From: Streptomyces stelliscabiei
GTDB lineage: Bacteria; Actinomycetota; Actinomycetes; Streptomycetales; Streptomycetaceae
DNA: 64,000 bases
NCBI RefSeq assembly: GCF_014873495.1
Contig: NZ_JADBGF010000001.1
Coordinates: 8,308,001-8,372,000, forward strand
Direction: 5' to 3'
The notes under the pieces were generated by a model. That model had not been told where the DNA came from. It made no database searches and was given only the letters and a program-made list of their open reading frames with translations. Shown here in pieces: positions 19,328 to 27,482 of this stretch. The position numbers and the translations under genes are program-made. Numbering within the stretch: position 1 is the stretch's first letter; each line of letters starts with the position of its first letter.

Positions 19328-20494
19328 ATGCGCTTGCGGCACCCGGACGGCACCGCCGTCCACCTCGGCTACTGCAGCAACGTCCATCAGGCGGAGGACC
19401 TCGACGGCGTCCTCGCCCAGCTCGCCGACCACGCCGAACCGGTGCGCGAGCGCCTCGGCGTCGACCGGCTCGGCGTCGGCCTCTGGCTCGCCCGCGACGT
19501 GGTGACCGAACTGGCCGCCTTACCGGGCGAGTTGAAGCACCTCAGAGACGAACTCGCGGTTCGTGGACTGGAGACCGTCACCCTCAACGCCTTCCCCTAC
19601 GCCGGGTTCCACCGGGAGGTGGTCAAGAAGGACGTCTACCTCCCCGACTGGGCGGACGAGGCCCGGCTGCGCCACACCCTCGACTGCGCCCGCCTCCTCG
19701 CCGCCCTCCTCCCGGACGACGCCGCGCGCGGCAGCGTCTCCACCCTGCCGCTGGCCTGGCGCACACCGTGGCCACCGGACCGCGCCGACACCGCGCGCCG
19801 CGCCCTGGACCGGCTCACCGCCGGGCTCGCCGAGGTCGAGGCGGACACCGGCCGCCGTATCCGGGTCGGCTTCGAACCGGAGCCCGGCTGCGTCGTGGAG
19901 ACCACCGCCCAGGCCGTACGGGAGCTGCGCGGCCTCGACCCCGAGCGGCTCGGGGTCTGCCTCGACGCCTGCCATCTCGCCGTACAGTTCGAGGAACCGG
20001 GCGCCGCCCTGCGCCGCCTCGCCGACGCCGGACTGCCTGTCGTCAAGCTCCAGGCGTCCTGCGCGGTCGAGGCCGCCGACCCGGCCGACCCCGCCGCCCA
20101 CGCGGCCCTGCGGCGCCTCGCGGAGCCCCGGTTCCTGCACCAGACGCGCACGGCGACGTGGCAGGAGGCGCCGGACGTGCGGGGCGTCGACGATCTGCCG
20201 GACGCGCTGGACGGGGGTCTGCCCACGGACACCGGCCCCTGGCGCGTCCACTTCCACGCCCCGCTGCACGCCGACCCCGAACCGCCGCTGCGCACCACCG
20301 CCGACCAGCTGACCCAGGTCCTGGCAGGGCTGCTCGGCGGGACATCGGCCGACTGCGACCACATCGAGGTCGAGACCTACACCTGGTCCGTCCTCCCCGA
20401 ACCGCCCACCGACCTGCCCGGCGGTATCGCCGCCGAACTCGCCTGGGCCCGCGACCGGTTGACCGGTCTCGGCCTTGAGGAGGACCACAAGTGA
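19328..20494 (+). CDS. eboE: Metabolite traffic protein EboE
   Basis: 388 residues. EboE hallmark VHLGYCSNVHQAEDLDGVL at the N-terminus, then a TIM-barrel isomerase-like body with RIRVGFEPEPGCVV, CLDACHLAVQFE and the C-terminal IEVETYTW. Start ATG at 19328, not the longer in-frame extension, because the family begins at this methionine. Codon 65 is TTA (19520-19522), the second bldA-dependent codon in the operon. The stop overlaps the next start as GTGA, so translation is coupled. Proposed to process a sugar or polyol-derived metabolite; chemistry not established. Confidence 0.87.
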   Translation: MRLRHPDGTAVHLGYCSNVHQAEDLDGVLAQLADHAEPVRERLGVDRLGVGLWLARDVVTELAALPGELKHLRDELAVRGLETVTLNAFPYAGFHREVVKKDVYLPDWADEARLRHTLDCARLLAALLPDDAARGSVSTLPLAWRTPWPPDRADTARRALDRLTAGLAEVEADTGRRIRVGFEPEPGCVVETTAQAVRELRGLDPERLGVCLDACHLAVQFEEPGAALRRLADAGLPVVKLQASCAVEAADPADPAAHAALRRLAEPRFLHQTRTATWQEAPDVRGVDDLPDALDGGLPTDTGPWRVHFHAPLHADPEPPLRTTADQLTQVLAGLLGGTSADCDHIEVETYTWSVLPEPPTDLPGGIAAELAWARDRLTGLGLEEDHK

Positions 20495-21903
20495 GTGTCC
20501 GGACCAGCACCCGACCCCACCGGCTCGTCGTCCTCGACATCGTCGGTCTCACCCCCGCGCTGCTCCGCCACATGCCCGCCCTGGCCGCCCTCGGCGAGCG
20601 CGGCTTCCGCGCCCGGCTCGACCCCGTCCTGCCCGCCGTGACCTGCGCGGCGCAGTCCACGTTCCTCACCGGCGAACCACCCTCCGGGCACGGCGCGGTG
20701 GGCAACGGCTGGTACTTCCGGGACCTCGGCGAGGTGCTGCTGTGGCGCCAGCACAACGCGCTCGTCGGCGGCGAGAAGATCTGGGAGACCGCCCGCAGGG
20801 CCGACCCCGACTACAAGGTCGCCAACATCTGCTGGTGGTACGCGATGGGCGCCGACGTCGACCTCACCGTCACCCCACGCCCGGTCTACTACTCCGACGG
20901 CCGCAAGGAACCCGACTGCTACACCTGGCCGCCCTCCCTGCACGACGAACTCACCGACCGACTGGGCCCGTTCCCCCTGTTCACCTACTGGGGCCCCAAC
21001 GCCGGCATGCCCTCCACCCAGTGGATCCTCGGCGCCGCCCGCCAGGTCTTCGACGAACACCGACCGGACCTCACCCTCGTCTACGTCCCCCAACTCGACT
21101 ACGAGCCGCAGCGCTCCGGCCCCGACTCCCCGGCCACGCTCCGCGCCGCACGCCGACTCGACGACGCCCTGCGCCCGTTGATCGACCACTTCCTGAGCGA
21201 GGGCGCCACCGTGGTCGCCCTCAGCGAGTACGGCATCACCCCCGTCTCCCGCCCCGTGGACATCAACCGCGCCCTGCGCCGGGCCGGTCTGCTCCAGGTG
21301 CACACCCAGGACGGCATGGAGTACCTCGACCCCTGGACCTCACGGGCCTTCGCCGTCGCCGACCACCAGATCGCCCATGTGTACGTACGGGACCCGGCCG
21401 ACACGGCGGAGGTCGCCAAGCTCCTCGCCGAACTCGACGGCGTGGACGAGGTGCTGGACGACGCGGGCAAGGCGGCCCACGGCCTGGACCACGAACGCTC
21501 CGGCGAACTGGTCGCCCTCGCCGACCCCGACGCCTGGTTCACCTACTACTACTGGCTCGACGACGCACGCGCCCCCGACTTCGCCCGCCAGGTCGAGATC
21601 CACCGCAAGCCCGGCTACGACCCCGCCGAGCTGCTGTACGACGAGACGGTCCCCGCGGTGAAGCTCCGCGCCCTCGGCCAGGTCGCCCGCAAGAAGCTGG
21701 GCTTCCGCTACCGCCTGAGCACGGTGCCGCTGGACCCCTCCGGCGTCAGCGGCAGCCACGGGCGCCTCCCGGCCGACCCGCGGTACGGGCCCGTACTGCT
21801 GTGCTCCGCAGGCGAGTCGGCCCGTGAGGCGTACGCCGCCACCGAGATCAAGTCCCTCCTGCTGGAGCTCGCGGGACTGCGCGACGAAGGGCGATCAGCA
21901 TGA
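20491..21903 (+). CDS. Alkaline phosphatase superfamily / nucleotide pyrophosphatase-phosphodiesterase (ebo cluster)
   Basis: 470 residues from a GTG overlapping eboE. The N-terminal metal Asp in LVVLDIVGLTP, the nucleophile region PAVTCAAQSTFLTGE, the second metal site with VALSEYGITPV and the VADHQIAHVY motif are arranged as in nucleotide pyrophosphatase/phosphodiesterases. The NPP-like enzyme is a regular ebo partner and probably removes or transfers a phosphate or phosphodiester group of the trafficked metabolite. Its stop overlaps the P450 start as ATGA. No signal peptide, so it is cytoplasmic as annotated. Confidence 0.83.
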   Translation: MSVRTSTRPHRLVVLDIVGLTPALLRHMPALAALGERGFRARLDPVLPAVTCAAQSTFLTGEPPSGHGAVGNGWYFRDLGEVLLWRQHNALVGGEKIWETARRADPDYKVANICWWYAMGADVDLTVTPRPVYYSDGRKEPDCYTWPPSLHDELTDRLGPFPLFTYWGPNAGMPSTQWILGAARQVFDEHRPDLTLVYVPQLDYEPQRSGPDSPATLRAARRLDDALRPLIDHFLSEGATVVALSEYGITPVSRPVDINRALRRAGLLQVHTQDGMEYLDPWTSRAFAVADHQIAHVYVRDPADTAEVAKLLAELDGVDEVLDDAGKAAHGLDHERSGELVALADPDAWFTYYYWLDDARAPDFARQVEIHRKPGYDPAELLYDETVPAVKLRALGQVARKKLGFRYRLSTVPLDPSGVSGSHGRLPADPRYGPVLLCSAGESAREAYAATEIKSLLLELAGLRDEGRSA

Positions 21904-23084
21904 CCACCCACCCTCCCCTGCCCACCCTCCGCCCGCTCCTCGACCCCGCGCCCGAGTACGCCAAGTGGCGTGCCGAGGAGCCGATCCGCCGGGTGACCGT
22001 CTGGGGCGACACCACCCCCTGGCTGGTCACCCGGCACGAGGACGCCCGCACGGTCCTGGCCGACCCGCGGTTCAGCGCCGACTCCACCCGCGCCGGCTTC
22101 CCCGGCTTCCGCCCGCAGTCGCCGCCGCGGGCGCCGGGACAGTTCTTCATGATGGACCCGCCCGACCACACCCGGCTGCGCCGCGTCCTGATCCCCGACT
22201 TCACCTTCCGCCGCATCGGACAACTGCGGCCGGCGATCACCCGGATCTGCGGCGAACTGCTCGACGCGATGACGGCCGCCGGCGCCGGCGGGGCGGATCT
22301 GGTCGAGGCGTACGCCATGCCGCTGCCGTCCCTCGTCATCTGCGAGCTGCTCGGGGTGCCGTACGAGGACCACGACTTCTTCCAGCGGCAGGCACGGTCC
22401 TTCAGCAGCCTCGCCTCGGGGCCGCAGGAGATGATCGCCGCCCGCAAGGCCCTCCACACCTACCTGGGCGAACTCCTCGTCCGGCGCACCCGCGAGCCCG
22501 CCGACGACCTCGTCTCGCGGCTGGCCCGGGACCGGGTGGCGACCGGCGAGGTGAGCGCGGCCGAGGCCGTCGGGATCGCCTCGCTGCTGCTGGTGGCGGG
22601 TCACGAGACGACCGCCAACATGTTCCCGCTCGCGGTCGTGGACCTGCTGCGCCACCCCGGACAACTCGCCGCCCTGCGCGCGGACCCCGGCCTGTGGCCC
22701 GGCGCGGTGGAGGAACTGCTGCGCCATCTGACCGTCGCGCACTCGGGGCTGCGCCGCATCGCCACCGAGGACGTGGAGGTCGCGGGCGTCCGCATCCGCG
22801 CGGGCGAGGGCGTGATCGTGGCGGTCCACGCCGCCAACCGCGACCCGTCCGGCTTCGCCGACCCCGACACCCTGGACGTCCGCCGTGACACCACCGGCCA
22901 TCTGGCCTTCGGCCACGGGCTGCACCAGTGCATCGGCCAGTCGCTCGCCCGGGCGGAACTGCAGGTGGGCCTGCCCGCCCTGTTCGACCGCCTGCCGAAC
23001 CTGCGCCTGACCGCACCGCCGGAGCACTTCGCGTTCACGAGGAGCACGACCCACGGGGTGCGGTCGTTGCCGGTGAGCTGGTAG
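21900..23084 (+). CDS. Cytochrome P450
   Basis: 394 residues, the normal size for a soluble bacterial class I P450. The I-helix oxygen-activation motif AGHETT is at 233-238, the K-helix ExxR is Glu272/Arg275, and the heme-ligand loop FGHGLHQCIGQSLA has Cys344 as the thiolate. The H-TRLRR motif in PPDHTRLRRVL is also present. Start overlaps the phosphatase stop by four bases (ATGA), tying it to the ebo operon; no ferredoxin gene follows. It most likely hydroxylates the metabolite handled by this operon or a related natural product. Substrate unknown. Confidence 0.93.
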   Translation: MTTHPPLPTLRPLLDPAPEYAKWRAEEPIRRVTVWGDTTPWLVTRHEDARTVLADPRFSADSTRAGFPGFRPQSPPRAPGQFFMMDPPDHTRLRRVLIPDFTFRRIGQLRPAITRICGELLDAMTAAGAGGADLVEAYAMPLPSLVICELLGVPYEDHDFFQRQARSFSSLASGPQEMIAARKALHTYLGELLVRRTREPADDLVSRLARDRVATGEVSAAEAVGIASLLLVAGHETTANMFPLAVVDLLRHPGQLAALRADPGLWPGAVEELLRHLTVAHSGLRRIATEDVEVAGVRIRAGEGVIVAVHAANRDPSGFADPDTLDVRRDTTGHLAFGHGLHQCIGQSLARAELQVGLPALFDRLPNLRLTAPPEHFAFTRSTTHGVRSLPVSW

Positions 23085-23226
23085 GTCGCCGAGCAGGTGG
23101 GCCGAGGGGCCGGTGGTGCGCCGGGCCGACAGGGCGGCGAGCCGGTCGTCGGCCGGGTCGCGGGCCCGTCGGGGCACCGCCGAATCGGGAGGCTCGTACG
23201 GCCCCGCGGCTGATATAGAGGCGGGC

Positions 23227-23736
23227 ATGACCACCATCACCCTCGTCCGGGGCGACATCACCCAGCAGTCCGTCGACGCCATCGTGAACGCCGCGAACTC
23301 CTCCCTCCTGGGCGGGGGAGGAGTGGACGGCGCCATCCACCGGCGCGGCGGCCCGGCCATCCTGGCCGAGTGCCGCAAGCTCCGCGCCTCCCACTACGGG
23401 CGGGGCCTGCCCACCGGCCAGGCCGTCGCCACGACGGCGGGCGACCTGGACGCGCGCTGGGTCATCCACACGGTCGGCCCGGTCCACAGCCAGAGCCTCG
23501 ACCGCTCCGCCCTCCTCGTCTCCTGCTACCGCGAATCCCTCCGCGTGGCCGACGAACTCGGCGCCCGCACGGTCGCCTTCCCCGCCGTCTCCGCCGGTGT
23601 CTACGGCTGGCCGATGGACGACGCGGCCCGTATCGCCGTGGAGACCGTCCGCACCACGGAGACCTCGGTCGAGGAGGTCAGGTTCGTCCTCTTCGACGAC
23701 GAGGCCTACGCGGCCTTCGCCGCACGGACGGGCTGA
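23227..23736 (+). CDS. Macrodomain protein, probable O-acetyl-ADP-ribose deacetylase / ADP-ribosyl hydrolase
   Basis: 169 residues, a single MacroD-type domain. The ADP-ribose pocket motifs are clear: GDITQQSVDAIVNAANSSLLGGGGVDG (split: GDIT, VNAANSSLLGGGGVDGAIH) and the diphosphate loop AFPAVSAGVYGWP. The start at 23227 (MTTITLVRGD) is supported by GAGG five bases upstream. The enzyme removes acetyl from O-acetyl-ADP-ribose (a sirtuin product) or ADP-ribose from acidic residues. A sirtuin gene is at 32574. It is not cotranscribed with the P450: 142 bases lie between, with a TATAGA element at 23214-23219. Confidence 0.88.
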   Translation: MTTITLVRGDITQQSVDAIVNAANSSLLGGGGVDGAIHRRGGPAILAECRKLRASHYGRGLPTGQAVATTAGDLDARWVIHTVGPVHSQSLDRSALLVSCYRESLRVADELGARTVAFPAVSAGVYGWPMDDAARIAVETVRTTETSVEEVRFVLFDDEAYAAFAARTG

Positions 23737-23913
23737 CATCGGCTCACATCGACGCGCCCGAAGCGGCGCCGAGCGCGCGGCGGGGTGCATCGCACGGACC
23801 GGCGTGCCGTCCTGCCGCACTCCGACGGACGAACGGCCGGAGTGGTTCGAACGGAGTCGTACGCAGCCGTACGCCGGAAGAAAGACGCTGGTCAGCGTCG
23901 TCGGCGTGGCACG

Positions 23914-23919
23914 TTGACA
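23914..23919 (+). promoter_or_regulatory. Candidate -35 upstream of the acidic secreted protein
   Basis: A consensus TTGACA in a 270-base intergenic region. A weak TGATCG lies 18 bases further at 23938-23943. Just upstream, GACGCTG-GT-CAGCGTC (23884-23899) is a perfect 7-bp inverted repeat that could be an operator or the macrodomain gene's terminator. Confidence 0.3.
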
Positions 23920-24007
23920 GACCGGGCCCCGGCGCCGTGATCGGTTGCGGCGGGCCGTGCGGCCTTCCACGGTGAGCGCAAGGACAGCTGCTTCGAAAGG
24001 AACGTGC

Positions 24008-24886
24008 ATGCGCGCCCTCGTCTCCCGTGGTCTCCTCCTCTCGCCCCTGGTGTGCGGGGCACTGGTCTTCGGTCCGGTCGGCACCGCCACCGCGGCCGTC
24101 GACGCGGGCCGCACCGCCTCGGACCGCACCTCGACCGGGGCCGCGGCGGTCCCCGAACCCGATCTGGACGCCCTCTTCGACGCGTTGGACGCGGAGATCG
24201 ACGCCCTCCTGGCGAAGGAGGAGGCCGACGCGGACGCTCTCATCGCCCAGGAGATCGCCGACGTGGACGCGCTGCTCGCACGGCTCGACCTCGACATGGA
24301 CGGGCTGCTGGCGGACATCGAGGCCGACGTGGACGCCGCCACGGCCACGGCGACCGAGACGGAGACGGTGACGGTGACGGAGACGGCTACCGAGGCCGAC
24401 ACCGTCGCGACCGACACGGACGTGCTCCTGGACCAGCTGGACCTGCTCGACCGCATGGACCAGGGCGATGTCCTCGCCCCGCTGCTGGACGAGCTGACCA
24501 CCATCGCCAAGTTGGACTCAGACAGGCTCGACGCGGCCGAGGCCGCCCGGCACGCCACGGCCCTGCGGACGGCCCACACCACCGTGCAGCAGCGGCTGCA
24601 GAAGCTGAAGGCGGCGGCCCCGGCCGGCACCGACCGCACCACCGCGGCGGCCGACCCGGTGGCGGATCTGCTCGCCGCGCTGCAGTCCGCGGTCGACGGC
24701 CTGCTCAAGGCGCTGGCCTCGCTCGACCTGGGTGCCGTCCTGGGCGCGGTGACCGGTCTGCTCGCCCCGGTCCTCGGGGTCGTCACCGGCCTCCTGCAGC
24801 CCGTGCTCGGCCTGGTCACCGGCCTGGTCGGGGGGCTCCTCGGCGGTCTGCCGGCCGTCACGCCGCCGGCACTGCCGGCGGCGTGA
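24008..24886 (+). CDS. Secreted acidic repeat protein of unknown function
   Basis: 292 residues. Signal peptide at 1-30 (MRALVSRGLLLSPLVCGALVF ... ATAAV, read in two parts). Then a strongly acidic helical region (about 50-115) with recurring D-A-L-L spacing, a Thr/Glu/Val-rich stretch (TETETVTVTETATEADT), a second helical part, and a hydrophobic tail of about 11-residue repeats (VTGLLAPVLG, VVTGLLQPVLG, LVTGLVGGLLGGL). The tail could pack in a membrane or self-associate. Start ATG has AAAGGAA upstream. I do not recognise a family. Converges tail-to-tail with the ArsR gene (5 bases). Confidence 0.72.
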   Translation: MRALVSRGLLLSPLVCGALVFGPVGTATAAVDAGRTASDRTSTGAAAVPEPDLDALFDALDAEIDALLAKEEADADALIAQEIADVDALLARLDLDMDGLLADIEADVDAATATATETETVTVTETATEADTVATDTDVLLDQLDLLDRMDQGDVLAPLLDELTTIAKLDSDRLDAAEAARHATALRTAHTTVQQRLQKLKAAAPAGTDRTTAAADPVADLLAALQSAVDGLLKALASLDLGAVLGAVTGLLAPVLGVVTGLLQPVLGLVTGLVGGLLGGLPAVTPPALPAA

Positions 24887-24891
24887 GCGCC

Positions 24892-25260
24892 TCAGTCCCC
24901 GTCGGGAGCGTCGCTGAGGCCCAGCCTCAGGTGCTCCACGTGGAAGACGGCCTGGTCCAGCAGCTCGGCGACATGGTGGTCGTGCAGCGCGTACACCACC
25001 GAACGTCCCCGCCGCTCGCCCACGACCAGGCCGAGGTTGCGCAGCAGACGCAGCTGGTGGGAGCAGGCCGACTGCTCCATCCCGACCTCGGCGGCCAACT
25101 CGGTCGCCGGGAGCGGGCCTTCGCGCAGCCGGGCCAGGATCAGCAGGCGGGAGGGGGTGGAGAGGGCCTGGAGGGTGGTGGCCACCTTGGCGACGTTGCC
25201 CCCGTCCAGGCGCACGCGAGGGGTGGCGTCCTGCGCTGAGGTGACGGCTCCATGACCCAT
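24892..25260 (-). CDS. ArsR/SmtB-family nickel/cobalt sensor, NmtR-like
   Basis: 122 residues starting at an ATG at 25260. Winged-helix ArsR core with recognition helix around MEQSACSHQLRLLRNLGLV. The N-terminus MGHG is that of mycobacterial NmtR, where Gly2 and His3 bind Ni(II). The alpha-5 ligands are also kept: Asp94, His96, His107, His110 (DHHV ... FHVEH). The C-terminal His116-type ligand of NmtR is missing and the next His is Arg112. It should repress the divergent metal ATPase and release DNA on binding Ni or Co. A longer frame exists upstream but would include the promoter. Confidence 0.88.
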   Translation of the reverse strand: MGHGAVTSAQDATPRVRLDGGNVAKVATTLQALSTPSRLLILARLREGPLPATELAAEVGMEQSACSHQLRLLRNLGLVVGERRGRSVVYALHDHHVAELLDQAVFHVEHLRLGLSDAPDGD

Positions 25261-25267
25261 GGTCCGT

Positions 25268-25273
25268 ATCCTA
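25268..25273 (-). promoter_or_regulatory. -10 element of the nmtR-like gene (leaderless transcript)
   Basis: On the minus strand the hexamer reads TAGGAT, a perfect actinobacterial -10, seven bases before the ATG at 25260. The mRNA is therefore probably leaderless. The -35 position falls in the 30-bp operator. Confidence 0.5.
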
Positions 25274-25280
25274 CCCATCT

Positions 25281-25310
25281 CACATGAAGGCATGAATGAG
25301 TCTTCATGTG
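25281..25310. promoter_or_regulatory. Candidate NmtR-like operator
   Basis: A perfect 9-bp inverted repeat, CACATGAAG (25281-25289) and CTTCATGTG (25302-25310), with a 12-base spacer. The ATGAA/TTCAT half-sites resemble SmtB/ArsR operators. It is centred between the divergent sensor and ATPase genes and covers the -35 of both. Confidence 0.6.
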
Positions 25311-25329
25311 TTCCTGTATGGTGTGCCGC

Positions 25330-27267
25330 GTGTCTGCCACCCTCGCCCCGTCACCGGCCCCCCGTTCGTCCCTGCCGACGGCCCCCCGCCGCCGCACCCG
25401 GGTCCTCGCCCTGCCCGAGGCCCGCTGGGCGCTGGCCTCGACCGTCGCCTTCCTGCTCGCCTTCCCGCTGGACCTCGCCGGGGCCTCCGCCTGGCTGTAC
25501 GGCCCGCTCTACGCGATCGCGTACGTGGCCGGCGGCTGGGAGCCCGCGCTCGAAGGGCTGCGGGCGCTGCGGGACAAGAGCCTCGACGTCGACCTGCTGA
25601 TGATCGTCGCGGCGCTGGGCGCGGCCGCGATCGGCCAGGTCCTCGACGGCGGTCTGCTGATCGTCATCTTCGCCACCTCCGGAGCCCTGGAGGCTCTGGC
25701 CACCGCCCGCACCGCCGACTCGGTACGGGGGCTCCTCGACCTCGCGCCCACCACGGCCACCCGGCTGCCGGCGGACGGCTCCGCCGAGGAGACCGTGCCC
25801 ACCGACCGGCTCGCCGTCGGCGACGTGGTGCTGGTCCGCCCCGGCGAGCGCATCGGCGCCGACGGGCGGGTCCTGGAGGGGGACAGCGAGGCCGACCAGG
25901 CCACCATCACCGGCGAACCCCTGCCCGTGCCCAAGGCCCCCGGCGACGAGGTCTTCGCGGGCACCCTCAACGGCACGGGAGTGCTGCGCGTCCGCGTCGA
26001 ACGGGACCCGGCCGACTCCGTGATCGCCCGCATCGTGAGCCTCGTCGAGGAGGCCTCGCGCACCAAGGCGCCCACCCAGCTGTTCATCGAGAAGGTCGAA
26101 CAGCGGTACGCCGTCGGCGTCGTCGTCGCCACCCTCGCCGTCTTCGGCATCCCGCTGGCCCTCGGCGAGGACCTCACGGCCGCGCTGCTCCGCGCCATGA
26201 CCTTCATGATCGTGGCCTCGCCCTGCGCGGTCGTCCTCGCCACCATGCCGCCGCTGCTCTCCGCCATCGCCAACGCCGGCCGCCACGGTGTCCTCGTCAA
26301 GTCCGCCGTCGCCATGGAGCGGCTGGGCGAGATCGACCTCGCCGCCCTCGACAAGACCGGCACCCTCACGGAGGGCGCGCCCGAGATCGCGGCCGTACGG
26401 CCGCTGCCCGGCTCCGGGCTCGACGAGGACGGGCTGCTGGCACTGGCCGCCGCCGCCGAGCACCCCAGTGAGCATCCGCTGGCCCGCGCCGTGGTGGCCG
26501 CGGCCGGCGCCCGCGGGCTGCGGGTGGCCGCCGCCGGGGACTTCACCGCCCTGCCCGGACGGGGTGTGCGGGCGACCGTGGAGGGGCGCGTGGTGACGGT
26601 GGGGCGGCCCGGGGAGAGCGAGGGTGCCGACTCCGGCGCGGCGGCCGAGGGGACGACGGTCGTCGTCACGCGCGACGGGGAGGCCGTCGGGACGCTCACC
26701 CTGGCCGACCGGCTGCGCCCCGACGCACCCGGCGCCGTGGCCGCGCTCGTGGCCGTGACCGGTGTGTCGCCGGTCCTGCTCACCGGGGACAACGCCGGTG
26801 CCGCGGCCCGGGTGGCGGCGGACACCGGCATCGCCGACGTGCGGGCCGGGCTGCTGCCGCAGGAGAAGGTGGCGGCGGTGCGGGGCCTCCAGGACGAGGG
26901 CCGGAAGGTGCTGTTCGTCGGGGACGGCGTCAACGACGCACCCGCGCTCGCCGCCGCCCACTCCGGGCTGGCGATGGGCCGGGCCGGGTCCGATCTCGCC
27001 CTGGAGACGGCGGACGCGGTGGTGGTGCGCGACGAGCTGGGCGCGATCCCGGCGGTGGTGCGCCTGTCGCGGGCGGCCCGGCGGCTGGTGGTGCAGAACC
27101 TCGTGATCGCCGGGGTGTGCATCGCGGTGCTGGTGGTGTGGGACCTGGTGGGTCATCTGCCGCTGCCCCTCGGGGTGGCGGGGCACGAGGGGTCCACGGT
27201 GGTGGTGGGGCTGAACGGGCTTCGCCTGCTGAGGGAGTCGGCCTGGCGCAGGGCCGCGCGCGACTGA
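25330..27267 (+). CDS. P1B-4 type heavy-metal-transporting ATPase (Co/Ni exporter, CtpJ/NmtA-like)
   Basis: 645 residues from the GTG at 25330; the frame is open to an ATG at 25306, which would add MCSCMVCR with three cysteines but would place the start codon inside the operator. P-type hallmarks: TGEP actuator loop, SPC in the metal-transport helix (ASPCAVVLATMPP), phosphorylated Asp in DKTGTLT, HPLA, GDGVNDAPALA. SPC plus the C-terminal HEGSTVVVGLNGLRLL motif identifies subgroup P1B-4 (cobalt/nickel/iron). About six membrane segments and no soluble metal-binding domain, as usual for P1B-4. Likely repressed by the divergent sensor. Confidence 0.92.
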   Translation: MSATLAPSPAPRSSLPTAPRRRTRVLALPEARWALASTVAFLLAFPLDLAGASAWLYGPLYAIAYVAGGWEPALEGLRALRDKSLDVDLLMIVAALGAAAIGQVLDGGLLIVIFATSGALEALATARTADSVRGLLDLAPTTATRLPADGSAEETVPTDRLAVGDVVLVRPGERIGADGRVLEGDSEADQATITGEPLPVPKAPGDEVFAGTLNGTGVLRVRVERDPADSVIARIVSLVEEASRTKAPTQLFIEKVEQRYAVGVVVATLAVFGIPLALGEDLTAALLRAMTFMIVASPCAVVLATMPPLLSAIANAGRHGVLVKSAVAMERLGEIDLAALDKTGTLTEGAPEIAAVRPLPGSGLDEDGLLALAAAAEHPSEHPLARAVVAAAGARGLRVAAAGDFTALPGRGVRATVEGRVVTVGRPGESEGADSGAAAEGTTVVVTRDGEAVGTLTLADRLRPDAPGAVAALVAVTGVSPVLLTGDNAGAAARVAADTGIADVRAGLLPQEKVAAVRGLQDEGRKVLFVGDGVNDAPALAAAHSGLAMGRAGSDLALETADAVVVRDELGAIPAVVRLSRAARRLVVQNLVIAGVCIAVLVVWDLVGHLPLPLGVAGHEGSTVVVGLNGLRLLRESAWRRAARD

Positions 27268-27324
27268 GGGGGCGGCTCGTCCGAGGGGGAGGGCGGCTCG
27301 TCGGGTGCCGACGGGCACGCATCC

Positions 27325-27376
27325 GCACAAGCCGGTCGCACAAGCCGGTCGCACAAGCCGGTCGCGCAGGCCGGTC
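27325..27376 (+). repeat. 13-bp tandem repeat, four copies
   Basis: Unit GCACAAGCCGGTC repeated three times perfectly and once with two changes (GCGCAGGCCGGTC), in the 215-base gap between the metal ATPase and the repair gene. The unit is not a multiple of three, so it is non-coding. Confidence 0.9.
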
Positions 27377-27482
27377 GCGCGGTTCTCCGCGTCCTCCGAC
27401 GGGCCTGAAGCCGGCGGGACGCCCGCACCTCGATGTCGGATTCTCGCCAGCCCTCCTCGCTCCCCTCCCCGATGCTGGTGTC

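Noticed and set aside
23842..23860. GGTTCGAA resembling a tRNA T-loop
   Set aside because: No matching stem or acceptor arm; no tRNA fold around it.
27117..27482. N-terminal extension of the Ada-AlkA protein
   Set aside because: It runs through the metal ATPase gene and the 13-bp repeats; the Ada domain begins at 27483-27495.
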